From NCBI RefSeq assembly GCF_024763615.1, contig NC_077224.1, positions 46,572,712 through 46,636,711 on the forward strand: 64,000 nt of DNA, read 5' to 3'. Shown piece after piece: positions 28,901 to 43,900 of this stretch. The notes beneath the pieces were generated by a model. The model made no database searches and was not told where the DNA came from. It saw only the letters and a list, made by a program, of their open reading frames with translations. The DNA comes from Phlebotomus papatasi (lineage: Eukaryota > Arthropoda > Insecta > Diptera > Psychodidae). How positions within the stretch are numbered: position 1 is the first letter of the stretch; the number at the start of each line of letters is the position of its first letter. A program made the translations under genes and the position numbers.

Positions 28901-31900
28901 CTACCTCTGTCGTATCTGCATTTCTTTTGTGTCAGTTTTTTACGTAAGAGGGGACGTCTGTATTGTGGCTTACACCGAATGCAAATACAAAACAAATGCA
29001 GATACGACAAAGGTAGACACAACCGACGATGTGTCACCGCTTGTTGTTTCAGACAGTGATGATTATAAAAAAAATCGAAAAGATTAAGTAATACGCACAG
29101 CCCAATTCAGGAAGCCAAAAATTCTGTAAAGTTTAAAAAACTTAGTTTAAAAAAACACAAAACACTTCTTTACAGTATTTTTTTGCTGTTTTTATTCTGC
29201 ACTTAACACTAAACCTACCATGACCCGGTTAAATTGACCGGTTTAAAATTAACATATATTTAAACGGTACAATGCCACTATCAAACTTTATAAATTTCTA
29301 AATGCATGTAATATATTTTTGAGTGTTTAAATTTTAATATTTTGCTCTTTTCCAAGACATATTTGTTGAGTATTCTACCCTACCGCGGTTTGTCATTTGA
29401 CCGAAAAACTACCAAAAACGGTCGGTAGGTTTAATGTTAAGTGACATTTGCTCGACAACTCTTCGCCAGATTTCGTCAAATTCATCTCGCCCAATTCGCC
29501 ATTTTCGCCTTTTCAAAATGGTTGAATAGAATTTTCTTGTCAAAAATAGCCTTTGGAAAATAACTTGAAAAGCTTTTTTCTCGTTCAGTTAGAGAAAACG
29601 CTGTCCTATAAAAGTAGAGCCCGTAATAAAGCGAATTAAAATGCCACTGGTAAAAATAAAAGGGTCAAATTGACCCTTTTCCAAAGGATGGATCATATTT
29701 GACTCTTTGAAAGGGTCACCAGGTACCCTTCGAAAGGGTCACGGTTTTGACATCTATTTATTTCCGGAATAAACGAATAAAAAAACAATGAAAAAGTGAT
29801 CTTTGGTGTTCGCTCAGATGAGAGAAACATGATATCAGTAATAAGTTTACAATAAAACATGATTATTCGTGATAAATGTGCATACTAAATTTCAAGAGAT
29901 ACAAAAGTGAACCTTTCAAAGGGTCAAATACGATCCATCCTTTTGAAAAGGGTCAATCTGACCCTTTTATTTTTACCAGTGTGTGATAATTTTACCCTGT
30001 GCTTGATACTATTTGCCCCAGCATTTTTGCGAATGGTCACAAAATTACCTTTTAGAAAATGGCTCGATAAATATGTTTCCTTGAAAAATAGAGGAAAATG
30101 ACTTTCACAAAGTTGTAGAGCAGTAAATTTCCTATAAAACTGCGCTAATTAGAAATTCCTGGGGCACTCGAGAAGCTTGTAAAAAAATAAAATATCTGTT
30201 TTGTTACTTTTTGCCCCAGACTCCCCTATTTTATGTCAGATAAACGAAAATGAGATTTGAATAAAATATTATTAACATTTGTGCTTATGAAACTATGCAT
30301 TGCAAATTAAAAGATTCAGATAAACTATAAAAGCTTATTTTTTATAATTAATAGTTTTGCACAGCACGGAGTAATTCTTTTTAAAGTTCAATACATTTCA
30401 ATAAAAATGCCAAGCCAAATTAATTAACGATCAAGTTTATAGAGTTTTCACGATTTTAACTGCAAGTGGGTCATTTATGTCGAATTTATTTGGTTGAATT
30501 TCAAAAAAAAAGCTTGTGAATTGCAAATACTTTTCCAAAATATTGCCCTATTAGGGTGGTGCAGCCAAACCTTCAAGTACACTTTTAACTTTGAGTCAAC
30601 TTGAACTGTGAAACCTGCAGACATTCATATTGGGGTAAAATTTGTAATCTGAAAAAGTTTCAGTTCGTTATCGAAATGTGTTGATTCTTGTAGAATTCCC
30701 ATATCATTTTTATCAATACCACATATACATGACTGACCTAACAAAAAGGAATCTTCACATGTTACCCATAAATGTAAGAAGAGGGACTCTATTCAATGAT
30801 TTTCCTCCACATCATCCAGTTCTCATTATATTTGCTATATGGAGGAGTTGCTCTATCGTCTCTTCTTATACTGACTAAAATTTCTTCTTACTTTAGGGAT
30901 ACACGTATTATTATTTCGTTATAATTCCTCAACCTCTTCCCAAAGTTCCCTTTTTATAACCAAACCCCCCTATCCGTCGTCTGTATGCCCTAAACGATTC
31001 CAAACTCCCGCTTTTGCAATATTTGTATTCTATATGGCACATCTGAGTATAGATTTCATTTCATTTTTTTATTGCTCACACATTCTTGTATTCCATTTCA
31101 CCTTAGATCTTGTTTAGTTATTTTATTTCCTATGGTCTTTATTTTTTTCCAAACTACCAGTCCATTTAATGGTGTTGTAGAACATAATATATTTTTATAT
31201 TATAGAGATTCCTTAACCTCATGTCTAACATTCTTGTCTGCCCCTTTTTTTCCTTTAGGTCTACCTTTCTATAGAATTTTTTTCCATTGTTGGTCGTTTG
31301 GTTCTGTTGTGTTCAAAATGGCAAGAGAAATAAGGCGAAAACGTGTAGAATTGAAATCCGTCTCGTATAAGTTCTTTGTGGTTTTTGAATTTTATTTCCT
31401 CTTGTAGCATGTACTAGTGCTTCTATAACGGTGTGGAAATGGAAATATTACCTTATACACCACAATATATATAGAGATAGAACGAAGATTTTCTTTCTTC
31501 AGAGGTGCTAAAAGTCGTGATGCCGAGTGCGTGTAATATTGACTTCAAATTGAATTTGCTAGCGTTTAAAATTGTATAAAACCAATTCAGTTATATAGGC
31601 CTTCTGAGCATCATGACTTGGTACATCTTTACAGGTTACGACTGTAGAACACATTGTATAGAATTAGGGGAAAAAACATGAAATTATTGATTAAAGAATG
31701 GCATTGTCAAAATTTCAATTTTACCAGACTAGACATCGACTTGCTGAGCAACAAAAAGTACAATTTTTTTAGTAAAACTAAAGTGGATAACCCATTCCTT
31801 ACCAATTGAGACCGGTAACTAGTTTTAAAATTTCAAGACCTTTCAAAAAATGCAATTTCGAGCAAATTAGTTGAAAAATAAATTCTCCAGAAACTCTGAA

Positions 31901-34900
31901 AGTTTAATGACATAAATTCAAAAATGGCATTTTTCCGGTCATTTACTTTCCTTTCCCTCTATCAAAACTTTCATGAAAATTTCACTGTTTTTGAAGTTCT
32001 AAATTGAATACTGATTGAATTTAATTTTTGCCGAACAAATGTTATTTTTTACTGATGATTTGTACAATGTAGAGTACTAATACAATAACTAGGGGAGACT
32101 GGGGCAAAAAGTCACAAATCGAAAAATTCAAAATTCAATATCTTCCAAGATAAGAAAGATAGCGGCTCAATTTTTTTCTATAGATAGCCTCCATAAACCT
32201 TATTCAATGTCGTAAGTTTCTTAGAATTCGAACATGGAATTTAGCCCTATTTTTGAAATATTTTCCTTGCAGAAGATAACAATTATTACCTACCTATTTT
32301 CCAAAATTGATGCACTGGTGATTATTTCCTAAATGATTTGAATTCTTTGAATATGAAGGCGCTACCTATTTTATAATTTCACAAAGGTTCTTTTCTTCAG
32401 AAACCCTTTTATTAAAAATGGCCACTTGGGGTAAAAAGTAACAAAAAGCGAAGCAATTTCTGATGTCTCACGGCGAAAACAAATGTCATTACCATCTTTC
32501 GCCGCTTGTTGTTTGCATTGGTCAAAAGATTTGCAGTCTCTTGTGTGTGTGTGTTTTTTTTTCTAAAATAGCTTGAAAAGCGCTGTTCTCGTTTCTCACT
32601 TTTCTCGCAAAGAAAAAGTGTTTTACAAAGGTGTAGATGAATATTTTTTTTTATGAAAATATGTCTTCTATTTATTTTTTTTTTTCAAATTTACGGAAGC
32701 GCGTATAATGAATCGAATCAAAATATGATAATACCCCATGTCTGGTACTATTTTCCCCAGCATTTTTGAGAATGGCCACAAAATTACCTTTTAGAAATCG
32801 GCTCGATAAACGTATTCCCTTACAAAATAGAGGAATATTACTTTTACAAAGTTGTACAGCGGTAAATTTCCTATAAAACTGCGCTAATTGGAAATTTTTG
32901 AAGCGCTCGAGTAGCTTGTAAAAAAATAAAATATCCGTTTTGTGACTTTTTGCCCCAGTCTAACCTAATATATGTAGTTCGCCCATTAATGTAGAATAAT
33001 TAGTCTATAGAAAAGAATTCTTATATAGTTTTACGTTAATTATGAGGAATATTATTTGGTGCATAATCTCATAGAGATTCATAAAACAGGCCGAGTGATT
33101 CCTAAATTTCCAATCTTTACCAAAGTATAGAGATAGACACATTTCCGACCTAACGCTGAGACTAAATAGGGATCTCTCTGTATCATAGTTGAGTGCCCTA
33201 CGTCTGAGCTATGGGGATATCCTGTATGGCTGTGTTATTATTAATCGTATCGAGATATCTTATTTGTATTACAATGTAATCTTTACAATCTGCTCGTGTT
33301 GGAACAATCTTCCGGAGTTGTTGAGCAGAAGCGGTGCGTTTATTATATTATCACAGTGAAAATGTCTCTTTTTATGCAATAAAATCTTTCCACTGACCGG
33401 ACAGTACACGAATTCACAACTATGAGTGAAGCCGGGGATCTATCCGCCAAGAGTCAACGGTCTTACTTATTGCGCCGCTGAGATCGTCTATGGCTGAGTG
33501 CCACCGGTGCCACCCATCTTTCTTATACATGATTCAGACCTAAAACTTAGCCATATGGCTCAACTGCTATAATTTCTTATCAGTCAATATTTTTTGGAAA
33601 AAATTAACTTGGTCTATTTGACAAATTTTTAATGCTCTATCACTGGTAAAAACAGGTGTGATTAGAAGGAATCACACCTAATAAGAGGATCATTTTAATC
33701 CATTTTTGATCCTTTTGCAATGGATGGATCAAATTTCAAACATTGAATGCGCATTTAATCGTAATAGAACATGTTTTATCGTAAACTTATAAGTCACAAC
33801 AAATTTATCTCATCTAAACGAACACTAAAGATGACTTCATTATTTTTATTTGTTTATTATCTTGTCAAAAAATGATATTTTTCGAATAATCCTCGGTGAT
33901 CTATTTATTTTTAAAAGTAATTTTAATGTGGAAAACCGGTAAAATTGGTTGCTATTAAGAATTTTGAGACCTTCGGGAACTGAGCTAAGCCTGTAGTCTG
34001 AAGACCCCGACCGCCTTGAATCCGAGACAGACCTATAGCTTTAGTGAAAATTTTGATCAATATTTTGATTACAATTACGCTAAACCGTCTTTTAGTTAAA
34101 CTTAAAGTCTGTACAGTCCTTGACATAATCAATTTAAAGCCTTGTCATACTTACGACTTAAGCCGAAAGACGGCTTACTGGAAAATGACCGAAATGTATT
34201 TTAACGATTTTAACCATTATTTCAAATATAATTACGCTAAGCTGTCTCTCGGCTAATCCTTAGCTCTGTCAAGGCCTTTACATATCCCTATTTTTTTTTC
34301 AACTTCATATTTTCAGACAAAAATTAGTTTGAAATATATTCCAAAAATAGGGCTCAAAATTTAATTATTTTTTATTTTACATAATTCTTCTTTGAATCCC
34401 TTGAAACTTTGTAAGTTTAAGAAAGTTCATGAAGGCTATCTATAATAAAAATTTCAAGCCTCAGTCTCTTTTATTTTAGGAAATAGTGAATATTGAAATT
34501 TTCGTTTTGACAAATTTTGCCCAAGTCTCCCCTACTGCATCACGGCAGCTTTTATTCGCGATTTTGTACTCTTTCGGGCATGGAAAACTTAAAGAACGAA
34601 AACAATATTCCTTAAGCAGTGTCATTTTCCACTCTTGAATTTTTCTATAATCTCCGGGAATCTCTCGTCAATTCGAGGCATTACTTGCCATTCTGCTGAG
34701 GGAAATTCTTGACAACTAGAACGGTGCAATGGCAAAATCTGCTAACTGGATATCAAAAATGCAAGTTTTTCAACTTTAAAGCACTTCCTGAAACTGCTAA
34801 TATGTATATTTTCCCTCGGAATATTGTCCATTGAGATTCGTCTTTGAAGATTGTCTCAGTGCAGATTGATTGTCTCACTCCACAAAGGGACTTTGAGTTT

Positions 34901-37900
34901 AGTAATTATATCAATTAAAAACTTTAATTATCATTAAAACTCAAAATAAGACTTTTTCCCAGTGGAAATTTGCAACAAAAACCGAAGAAATGTCAGCAAA
35001 AATTAAAACAAAAATCAATTGCTTGTATTTTCCGTTCGAAAAAATAACTAATTAATGAAATTGTTCAACGGCGAAAAGCTACACTATCAATTTGATGAGA
35101 GAAATTTATAAAACTTACCAACATGAATAGATTTTCCATTCACTTGAAGTACAATAAGGAACAAAATAAGGATTGCTGTAGCACATAAAGTGTACAAATA
35201 AAGGGATGACAAAATGTCCTATATGCTTTGCGAAATGCTCAAACTCGCGACTTGGATACTGTATTATTTTAATAGTGCTTTAACATCTTTTATTAGGGCC
35301 TTGACAGACCTGAGGATTAGCCGAGAGACGGCTTATAGTGTAATTATACTCGACATAATGGTAAAATTTCATTTCCATCATTTTCCACTAAGTCGTTTCT
35401 TGGCTTATAAGTCGTAAGTGTGTCTACGGCCACTGAGAGAAATCCGAAAAAGCTAAAATAACTTTCCGGAAATGTTAATTTTACCCTGCAGTATTGATCC
35501 GAAATCAGTGTAAATATTATGCTTTTTAGGTGTCTTAGGGGTTAAGGTTACCCTTTGTCATGTTATTTTTACCCTTAAAAAAATGTAAAATTAACATAAA
35601 AAAATGTTGATATATTTTTATACTTTTTACACCTAAAAAGTGTTAAAGTTATGAGGAAAGAAAGTTAATCGCACCCCCGTTTTTTCTCAGTGGCATTACT
35701 TGTCCATACACTGAGAGAAATCCGAAAAAGTTAAAATAACATTCCGAAAATGTTAATTTTACCCTGCAGTATTGATCCGAAATCGGTGTAAATAATACCC
35801 TTTTTAGGTGTATTAGGGGTTAAAGTTATCTTTTTTTCATGTTAATTTTACCCATTTTACCCTTAAAAAGGTGTAAAATTAACATTAAAAAATGTTGATA
35901 TATTTTTACACCTAAAAAGTGTTAAAGCTATGAGGAAAAAATGTTAATCGCACCCTCTTTTTTTTCTCAGTGTAACCGCTTTGAACCGATTTTTTTTAAA
36001 TCACTTAAGAAGAGCGTCTGAAATGACTTAAGAGTAATGCAATTGAATGTATGATAAAAATTAGTTATCGGTTTACAATCTGTTCACTACCAGTTCATAA
36101 CCAATTGCAATCAGTTCAGACTCGACAAAAATTCAAAGACCTTTTTAAGTAGCCTAAATATGAACCTATTCGGTTAAGAAATACGCACTTAAGGACATTA
36201 TTAACCTTGACCTTGGAAAAACGTTATTAGGAATGATTCAACAGTATATTTCTTATACGATATACCCACCTAGACAACCTCTATAACATATTCGGAAATG
36301 AAAAAAAAATGCACGACGGCGACGCCTTCACTGAGAAAAAAATGGGGGTGCGATTAACATTTTTTCCTCATAACTTTAACACTTTTTTAGGTGTAAAAAT
36401 ATATCAACATTTTTTAATGTTAATTTTACACCTTTTTAAGTGTAAAATTAACATGAAAAGGGTAACTTTAACCCCTAATACACCTAAAAAGCATAATATT
36501 TACACCGATTTCGGATCAATACTGCAGGGTAAAATAAACATTTCCTGAATGTTATTTTAACTCTTTCGGATTTCTCTCAGTCAGTGTTTGAAAGCGTCAA
36601 GTCTTTGTCTCTAACTGTTTAGCCTCTAGGAGCGGTAACGGTTGGTCGGACAGAAAGAGAAACAGCGTGACATCATTGCTCAAAAATCGTCTAAATGGGG
36701 AAGAATGTAAGGAAAAACGGTCTCTGGAGCGCAAATTTTCAAAGTTAAAAAAATCGGTGGATTATATGATACTATTGCATTTTTTTGAAACTCATTGACC
36801 ATCTAAAAAAATTCTGATTAAATGCATTTATTTATAATTATTTGAATAAAATATTTTGATAAACATATCTGTGGTTTTTGTTGAGCATATTTGACTAAAT
36901 TAAATATAGTATGAAGTATAATTAAATATTTTAATCTCATCTCGCTCTCTAATTATTTGAGGCTTCAAAACACTAAAAGCTTTATGGCCAATTAGGGAAC
37001 ACAATGGGATCAATACATTTTATGAAATTAAATATTCAATTTTATATGGATAATACTTTAATGAAGAAATTGTACAGAACAAACTCATTTTCCTATTTAA
37101 TTAAAATTTCTCATTAATTCATTCAAAATATTGAGTAATTCTGCTTTTTGATTATTCCCTTTTGATCTAACACCTCTAACACTATGACTTAATTTCTTTC
37201 ACATTAAATATCCATACTATTTACTGAAGTTGAAGAGAAATTGACTTAAGTATAGCGGTATTGTAACACTTTTAGTATTGTTCAGTACGCAATTCTTCTA
37301 AACAAACTCAAGAACCTGAGGATATAAAACCCAAACTCATCAAGACAAGGAAAGGTGGAATAAATACTCTATAAAGTCAGCTTGTAAGACAACTTGGTTG
37401 AATTGAGAAACAAAGAAACAATTTGCAAGAAATAAAGTCAAAGAGAAATGAGAGTTAATTTGAGGTTCAACTAACATGCTTGAGGCATTTAAGGGATTAC
37501 AAACGAACGACTTTATATAGCGGTCTATTTTGATGGTCTCCAGAAATGTGCTGGAAAATGAGAAAAACTATTAGGGAGATGCTGCCATTTACGAATATCG
37601 ACATATTGTAGTTGTCAGACAATTTTTCTTGGAATTTTCCCATCGGCAAAGAAGAAAAAAAATCTCATTTCACGAGCTTTTCTCTACATTTATGCACTAT
37701 ACTTTCCTTAGTGGTGGCATTATGTTGTACGAGTATGTAATGCAAGTAAATGAATGGAAATACTATTTTTAATGGACTCATGACACACTTTCCCACTAAG
37801 ATGAGTACCATCATACGTTAGACACGGAAGGAAAACTACGAAAATGGAAAATCAGAATTTTCATAAAAACTCTATTAACCTTTAGTGTTAATTAAAGTGT

Positions 37901-40900
37901 ATCGATGTTAAGTGTGAATTGTGGTCATCGATCGACCATGTTTTCCAATGAAAAACACAATGAGGTGACTGTTGTTTTTTTCGTTTTGTTTAACATTTAT
38001 GTCATATAATCTGGCTAATTTTAGTTAAATTAAGTGCTAATCTTTATTGTTAACGGTACGTGAAGTTTTCAAATGAAATAATTACCTAATTTTGTGAGCA
38101 AAAAGGATTTTTCTGAAGTGTCTGCAAATGCTTCAGTAGGAAACCCCGAAAATCTGATTTTTAGATTATTATGTATTATTATTTAGATTATTTTTATTTA
38201 TCAATAGTCAGAGTTTCTTTAAGAATATCCGCACTGGCGAATACTAGGTCAAAGACCTAGTCAGCAATTGGTCAGGGACGGCCCCGGGATACAAAGAACA
38301 ATATTGTGAAGATGTGAATACAAAATTGTATACACTACACATAGATTGAAGTTCCCATCATTTAGGATTTATAAGAGGTTCTATTTTAATGTCGAAAGAA
38401 TAGGTAAGATTTTAGTAAGAGGTGTGGCCAAATTAGAGTTTTAGCTCCAATAGAAACCTTTTTTCGAACACAATAAAGAGTTTCTCGAAAATTTGCAAAA
38501 ATATGTCTAATTTTTACGATTTTGAGCTTATTTAAAAATCAATAAGATCCTTTATAAGGACTTTTAAGAAAACGAAATCCACTTATAGGAACTGTTTATC
38601 GAGGAAGATCTGTTTCTTTTAAATCTATTTCTGCACCGATTTTGACGAATTTAGACAAAGGGGTACAAAAATTGTCCCATAGATCTAAATAGCTTTTTTT
38701 TGGGGAATTTGCATTTAATGCTTTTAAGAATAATGTCTCAGAACGATATTCTTAGACCAAAAAAGCTTTATCGACAGAAATGTAATTTTAATCCGATTTT
38801 GATGATTTTAAGTGATTCAGAACAGTCTTCAAATTATTTTTCAAAAGCAATATTAGCTAGCCTTAATTTTTCTTTTTTTGAAACTCCCATAGGAAGATTT
38901 TACCACGCTCTCCGTTTAGATTTCACCATAAGTTCATTTCTGTATCGTTTTTTTATGATATCAAATTTATTTGCAAAGACGAGAACACTTCCACAAAAAA
39001 AATCTCTAAAACGTATAAAATATATCCAAAAATGTTCTTTTTGGTGTGTATAAAATTAAAAATTGAATTTAAATTCAATCTTTCTGCGGATTTCGTAAGC
39101 TGAATACTTGCTTAAGCCACCAATAGAACGTTTCCTTGAAGGAAATACCAGGAAATTTTTCAAAAATAGAATGGAAAATGCTCTTTACAACATAAAAACC
39201 TCTTCCTTTAGATTTTTTGTAGAATTTACAATGATGAATTTGTAAATAAATTAATTATTAGGGGAGACTGGGACAGTAGTAAAGGGACAGATAATCCTAA
39301 CCGGCTTATGTAGGTGAGATTCTTAACGTGAACTAACTCGGAGTGCATGCAAATTCGATTTAGAGCTGAAATTGTGAGTCGCCATTCAGTTATCTTGAAT
39401 CAAATTCGTGAAATTATACAAGTTTTGTATTTGAACCAAAATGTCAAGGATTTGGATGAACTGACAGAAAAGTGTTATATGGGTGAAATGTAGACCAGAA
39501 TGTTTTCTATAATTTTGCTGCAGAACTTGAACTCATCGATTACTCAGAAGCCAAGATAATCGAGGTTTTTTGTTTCTTAACTCGTTTTTTCATCCAGAGT
39601 GCCAGAGTAGTCATTTGTTGAACTTCAACTATATCAAAAAATTGTTGTATTTTGTGGGACTTTCCATTTAAAACCATATTTTAAGTGTCTTTGTGGAGTA
39701 GAGGCAGTCAAATTGGCATCTGAGTGATTTCAAAGCGTTATTATGGGAAAAATCAATTTTTTCACACTTAAACGGCAAAATCGGAGTGATAGCGTAGTCT
39801 GAGCGGAAAATGATGTATGGACGAAATGTAGAGACAAATATGCTCTACAATTATGTTGAAGTAATCATCAAAATCGGTTCAGCGACAGTCGAGATAATTG
39901 AGGTTATGTGATATTGAAATTGGTTTTTCGACTGTGGCGCCTCTGGTGTTGGTCCCACGAAGTTCAAACATTCTAGAAAGTTGTAGCATTTAGTGAGATC
40001 TTTCGTTTAAGCCCTCATTCATCAAAATCGGTCACATAGAACCGGAGATATGATTTTTTGAATTTCGTGAACTTTGACCCCTCATATCTCCGGTTCTATT
40101 GAAACCACAGCGCACATACGCACCATTTTGGAAACGTCCTAGACTGGACTACAACATACTAAAATTTCATTAACTTGCACAATGCCGTTTTTGAGAAAAG
40201 TGACTTTGAATTTCGATGAATTTTGACGCTATCACAGCGCCACCTGTGGTGACTTTTTGAACTTCCATCTGAAAGTGCTCATCGAGACGAAACCAAAAAT
40301 GTAAAATTTAGGTCGCTATGTTAATTAGAACCGGAGATAGAGGCCGGTCAATGTTCGAACTTTGACCCCTTATAGCTCGGGTCAGGGGTTATGGATCGAC
40401 TTAAGGTTTTTTTTGTTTGATAGGTATAATCAACGGCTACAACATACTAAAATTTCAGCCCGATGCACAATGGAATTTTTGAGTTATTTAACTTATAAGA
40501 TTTAAAAATTTTCTTTTTAATAATAGCGCCCCTAGCGGTGGTTTTATGAACTTGCGATGTTAGAAGGGGAAGTGGCATTTCACGAGAGCTTTCCAAAAAG
40601 CCCTCACTTTTTAAATTCTGACAATTAGAACCGGAGTTATGGCCATTTTAAGAAATTTTTTTTGGACCCTTTTAGCTCGGGTCAGGGGGGTCGGGGTACC
40701 TTAAGCTTGGTATTGATGGAAAGCTCTAAGGCCCTGCTATAACATACTAAAATTTGAGTCCGCTGAATGCCATAGGGGCGGAGCTATTGAGAAAACAAAA
40801 AAAGGGGGGTCTTCAAAATGGCGGAAGGAGGGGTGGGGGGTGGGGGGTCAATGCACCAAGTTGCAATTTTCACCCGATATATAACCTTTGCCGAAAACCG

Positions 40901-43900
40901 CAAGTCGATATCTTTTTTAGTTTAGGAGCTATTAAGCTCCAAAGAGCGGCCGGCCGGCCGGCCGGCCGGCCGGGAACGTAAAATAGCCACATATATATTC
41001 GTGATCAGGAAGTGGCGAAACACATTTTGGCCAAGTTTGAGGTCGATCGGACGACATGAAATTTTGTTAGGATTATAGTAGGTGAGATTGTTAAGAATCT
41101 CACCTAATATGGGGTAGTTATAAACACTGATTTTTAGAGTTCCCCACTACTTGGACTTATGTCGATCATTTCTTCAGTGAACAAGGATTTCTGGTATCTA
41201 TGATTCAGGTCTAGCCCTCTGAAGTCTAATATATAATTAAAAATAAATTGTAGTCTTTACAACTACACTAGTGGCAGATATAGGGGGTGCCAAAGAGGCA
41301 AATGCTGACCGGACCCATACCCCAAGGTGATCCCCTGAACAGGAACAACATTCGGCCCTTTTTAAAATTACAGGTTTTAAAGTTCAAATTTACTACTCCA
41401 TTCTAAGTAAACGCTAAACAAGTACATAGTCAACGGGAGCAACAAGGGGCCGTTGCCATGCCTACTTGATATTCAAAATATAAAAAATAAATAAATAAAA
41501 GTATAAAATGAAAAATAATTAAGAACATTTAACTCACCTTAAGGACTTTTTCAACCAAGTCAGTTTTACTGTTTTGAAACGTCTTTTGTTGGATCTATGA
41601 GCTTTCCAAAAACCCCAAAAATATTTAATTTCGATTTAAAGTCGAAGATATGTATTAAAAGAATTGTACACAATAAAGGTAATTTTTAAACTTTTCAATA
41701 TGGACTTTTCGCAAAAGAAGCTAAAATGTCGTCTTAGAAGAGAGTTTTGGGGTTGTAAAGAGCATTTTCTATTGTATTCTTGATAAATTTCTCGACATTT
41801 TCTTCAAGGAAACGTCTTCTTGGTGGCTTTAGCAAGCTTTTACAGCTTACAATCACCACCGAATGATTGAATATAAAATAAATTTTTAATAATGATAGAT
41901 AGTTCAATCACTTTTTGGTAGTTGAATTGAAACACGAGTTTTGACCTATACTTTATTCCTTTTTGGTTCTTCGCGACGTTTCGGGAATTTTTTGTACCCT
42001 TCTTTAGGTCTACAAATTAATCAAAAACATTTGAGAAAAATAATAATTAAAACTTAACATGGATGATTCATTTTAATTTCAAACACATCAAAAGAACATT
42101 TCCTTTCTTTATTGGAATTTCCATCCAATAAAACCCAATTTATGAAATATTTTAGACATTTTAGAGACTTTTTTGAGAAAGTGTTTTCGTATTTGTAAAT
42201 AAATTTCAGATCATAAAAAATGATGCAGAAATTGATTGATGGTATTTTTTAAACAGAAAGCTTGCTAAAATCTTCTAAAGCGAGTTTCAATAAATAAAAA
42301 GTAAAAGCTAATATTTTACTTTTGAAAATCTATTTGAAGAATGTTTATGAGTTATCTGAACCACTTAAAATAATCAAAATCGGATTATTATGAAATTTAT
42401 GTCGATCAAGAGTCTAAAAGCCCTTTTGATCGAAGAATATCGTTTTGAGACATTATTCTCAAAAGCTTCAACTACAACTTTCTTCAATAAAAAAGCTTTT
42501 CAGATCCACGAAAACGTTTTTCTACCCCTTTGCCTAAATCCATCAAAATAGGCGCAGAAATTGATTTAAAAAAAAAACAGATCTTCCTCGAAAAAACCAG
42601 TTCCTATAAATAGATTTCATTTTCCTAAAGACCCGTATTAAGTATTTTATTGATTTTTAAATATGTTTTATTTTCGAGAAAGCCCTTTTTGCGTTCTAAA
42701 AAAGGCTTCTTTTGGAGATAAATTATCCAATTAGGTCACTCCTCTTGCTAAAATCTTGGCTACACCCTTGGCACTAAAGTAAACCTTTTAATTAATCCTG
42801 AATGATGGGAACCGTGGTGTAAATAACTCGATCTAAATATGTATATACAATTTTGTATTCATAATTTTATTCTTGGTATCCCGGAGCCCTCCATAAATAA
42901 TTGCTGACTAGGCCTTTCTGTATCCGCCATTACCTGTGTTTATTGCTGCCCCAGTTTCCCCTAGATGAACAATTATGGATTTCGGACAATTTAACGCTTG
43001 ACTTTCTTCATAATTTGATTGGCATTTCGGTCCCAATTACCAAAATTTGAGAAATTCTATTGTAGAACCGGGGTGACAAGATAACTAATTTTCGATAGTA
43101 TCGACTGTCGATTCGGTAAAATTTAAACGATGTCTTTACTTTATTTAGCAACAGTCATATTTTCTTAAGAATGTCACAGTAAAGTCGTCATTGATTTAAT
43201 TTAAGAGATATAGATTTATCGATACTATCGATTCGCCAGTATCGAAAAGTTATCATTCCACCTCAGGTCTTAAAACCTTTATAAATCTTCTTTCATGTGT
43301 CATAAGTCTTAAATGCTTTAGACAAAAAATATGAATAATAAAATATCCTGGAAATTTATAAATTCTATTTAAATTCTTCAATTTTAACAAAATTATTTTC
43401 CAAAATTTATGCACAAGTGATAAGGCTTTTCTTTCCAAGAACGGCTTTCGGAGAACAACTTAAAAAAGCACATTGAACATACTCAGAAAAAAAAGATTTG
43501 TCAAAAGATTTGTAGATTTGGAGGTAAATTTGTAACCTAACAAACTTTGGAGGTAATGGTTTGTAGTTTTACAGCCGAATTTGTAATTGAGCATATTACA
43601 AATAAAGGTTTGTACAGCTACAAACTTTGGAGTTAAAAGTTTGTAACTCATTCATTTTACAAACAAAGGTTTGTTCAGCTACAAACTTTGGAGGTAAAGG
43701 GCTGTAACTATTAAAGTTTCCATTTTCAATATTTTTCGAAATTTAAACCGATATTATTTTTAATAATAATAATGAAAATAATAAGAAGCCATAAAATAGT
43801 AAGTAAAATTATTTTTTCAAGCAGTTAATTATTAAAATTACGTGATGTTCCTTCCCAAGTGAGTTCTTTATTTTTACTATTTTGGCAAAAAATGAATGCC

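Larger units (their letters stand above)
28191..30226. mobile_element. GGGGAGACTGGGGCAAAAAG element, full length, with three nested elements
   Basis: Ends GGGGAGACTGGGGCAAAAAG and CTTTTTGCCCCAGACTCCCC with TA on both sides. The shorter copy at 32092-32965 shows which parts are original. Inserted inside are a tRNA-type SINE (28330-28640), a hairpin MITE (28884-29027), a piggyBac-like MITE (29207-29436) and a CACTGGTAAAAAT MITE (29645-29981). No transposase is seen. Confidence 0.8.
38228..42935. mobile_element. large foldback element, arms of about 1.0-1.1 kb
   Basis: The left arm (38228-39258) and right arm (about 41790-42935) are inverted copies. Matching blocks include GACCTAGTCAGCAATT, CCGGGATACAAAGAA, ACAAAATTGTATA, GAAGTTCCCATCAT, GTCTCAGAACGATATTCTT and TTCCTTGAAGGAAA. 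The loop holds a GGGGAGACTGGG end (39261), copy 1 of the 1.8-kb element (39284-41107) and a LINE-like tail. A 42949-42961 CCCAGTTTCCCC end lies just outside the right arm. Confidence 0.7.

Noticed and set aside
28815..29087. Overlapping open frames on both strands (90 and 87 codons)
   Set aside because: They run through a nested hairpin MITE and across its borders with the host element, so they cannot be an old protein.
31072..31407. 111-codon open frame rich in Phe, Leu and Ser
   Set aside because: T-rich strand composition explains it; no splice sites, no family features.
38700..39053. 117-codon open frame
   Set aside because: It lies in the left arm of a foldback; the composition is Phe/Ile/Lys/Ser-rich as expected of AT-rich DNA, and the copy in the right arm is not open.
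40754..40981. Open frame beginning MSPLNAIGAEL, also present at 48295-47987 and 60444-60196 (minus)
   Set aside because: It occurs in all three copies of the 1.8-kb element but runs into a variable microsatellite and ends differently each time. The reading frame is not protected, so it is element sequence, not a gene.
39261..42961. A single 3.7-kb GGGGAGACTGGG element spanning both TA-flanked ends
   Set aside because: The left end lies in the loop of the foldback and the right end outside its right arm, so one insertion cannot explain both unless the foldback is younger; left open rather than annotated.
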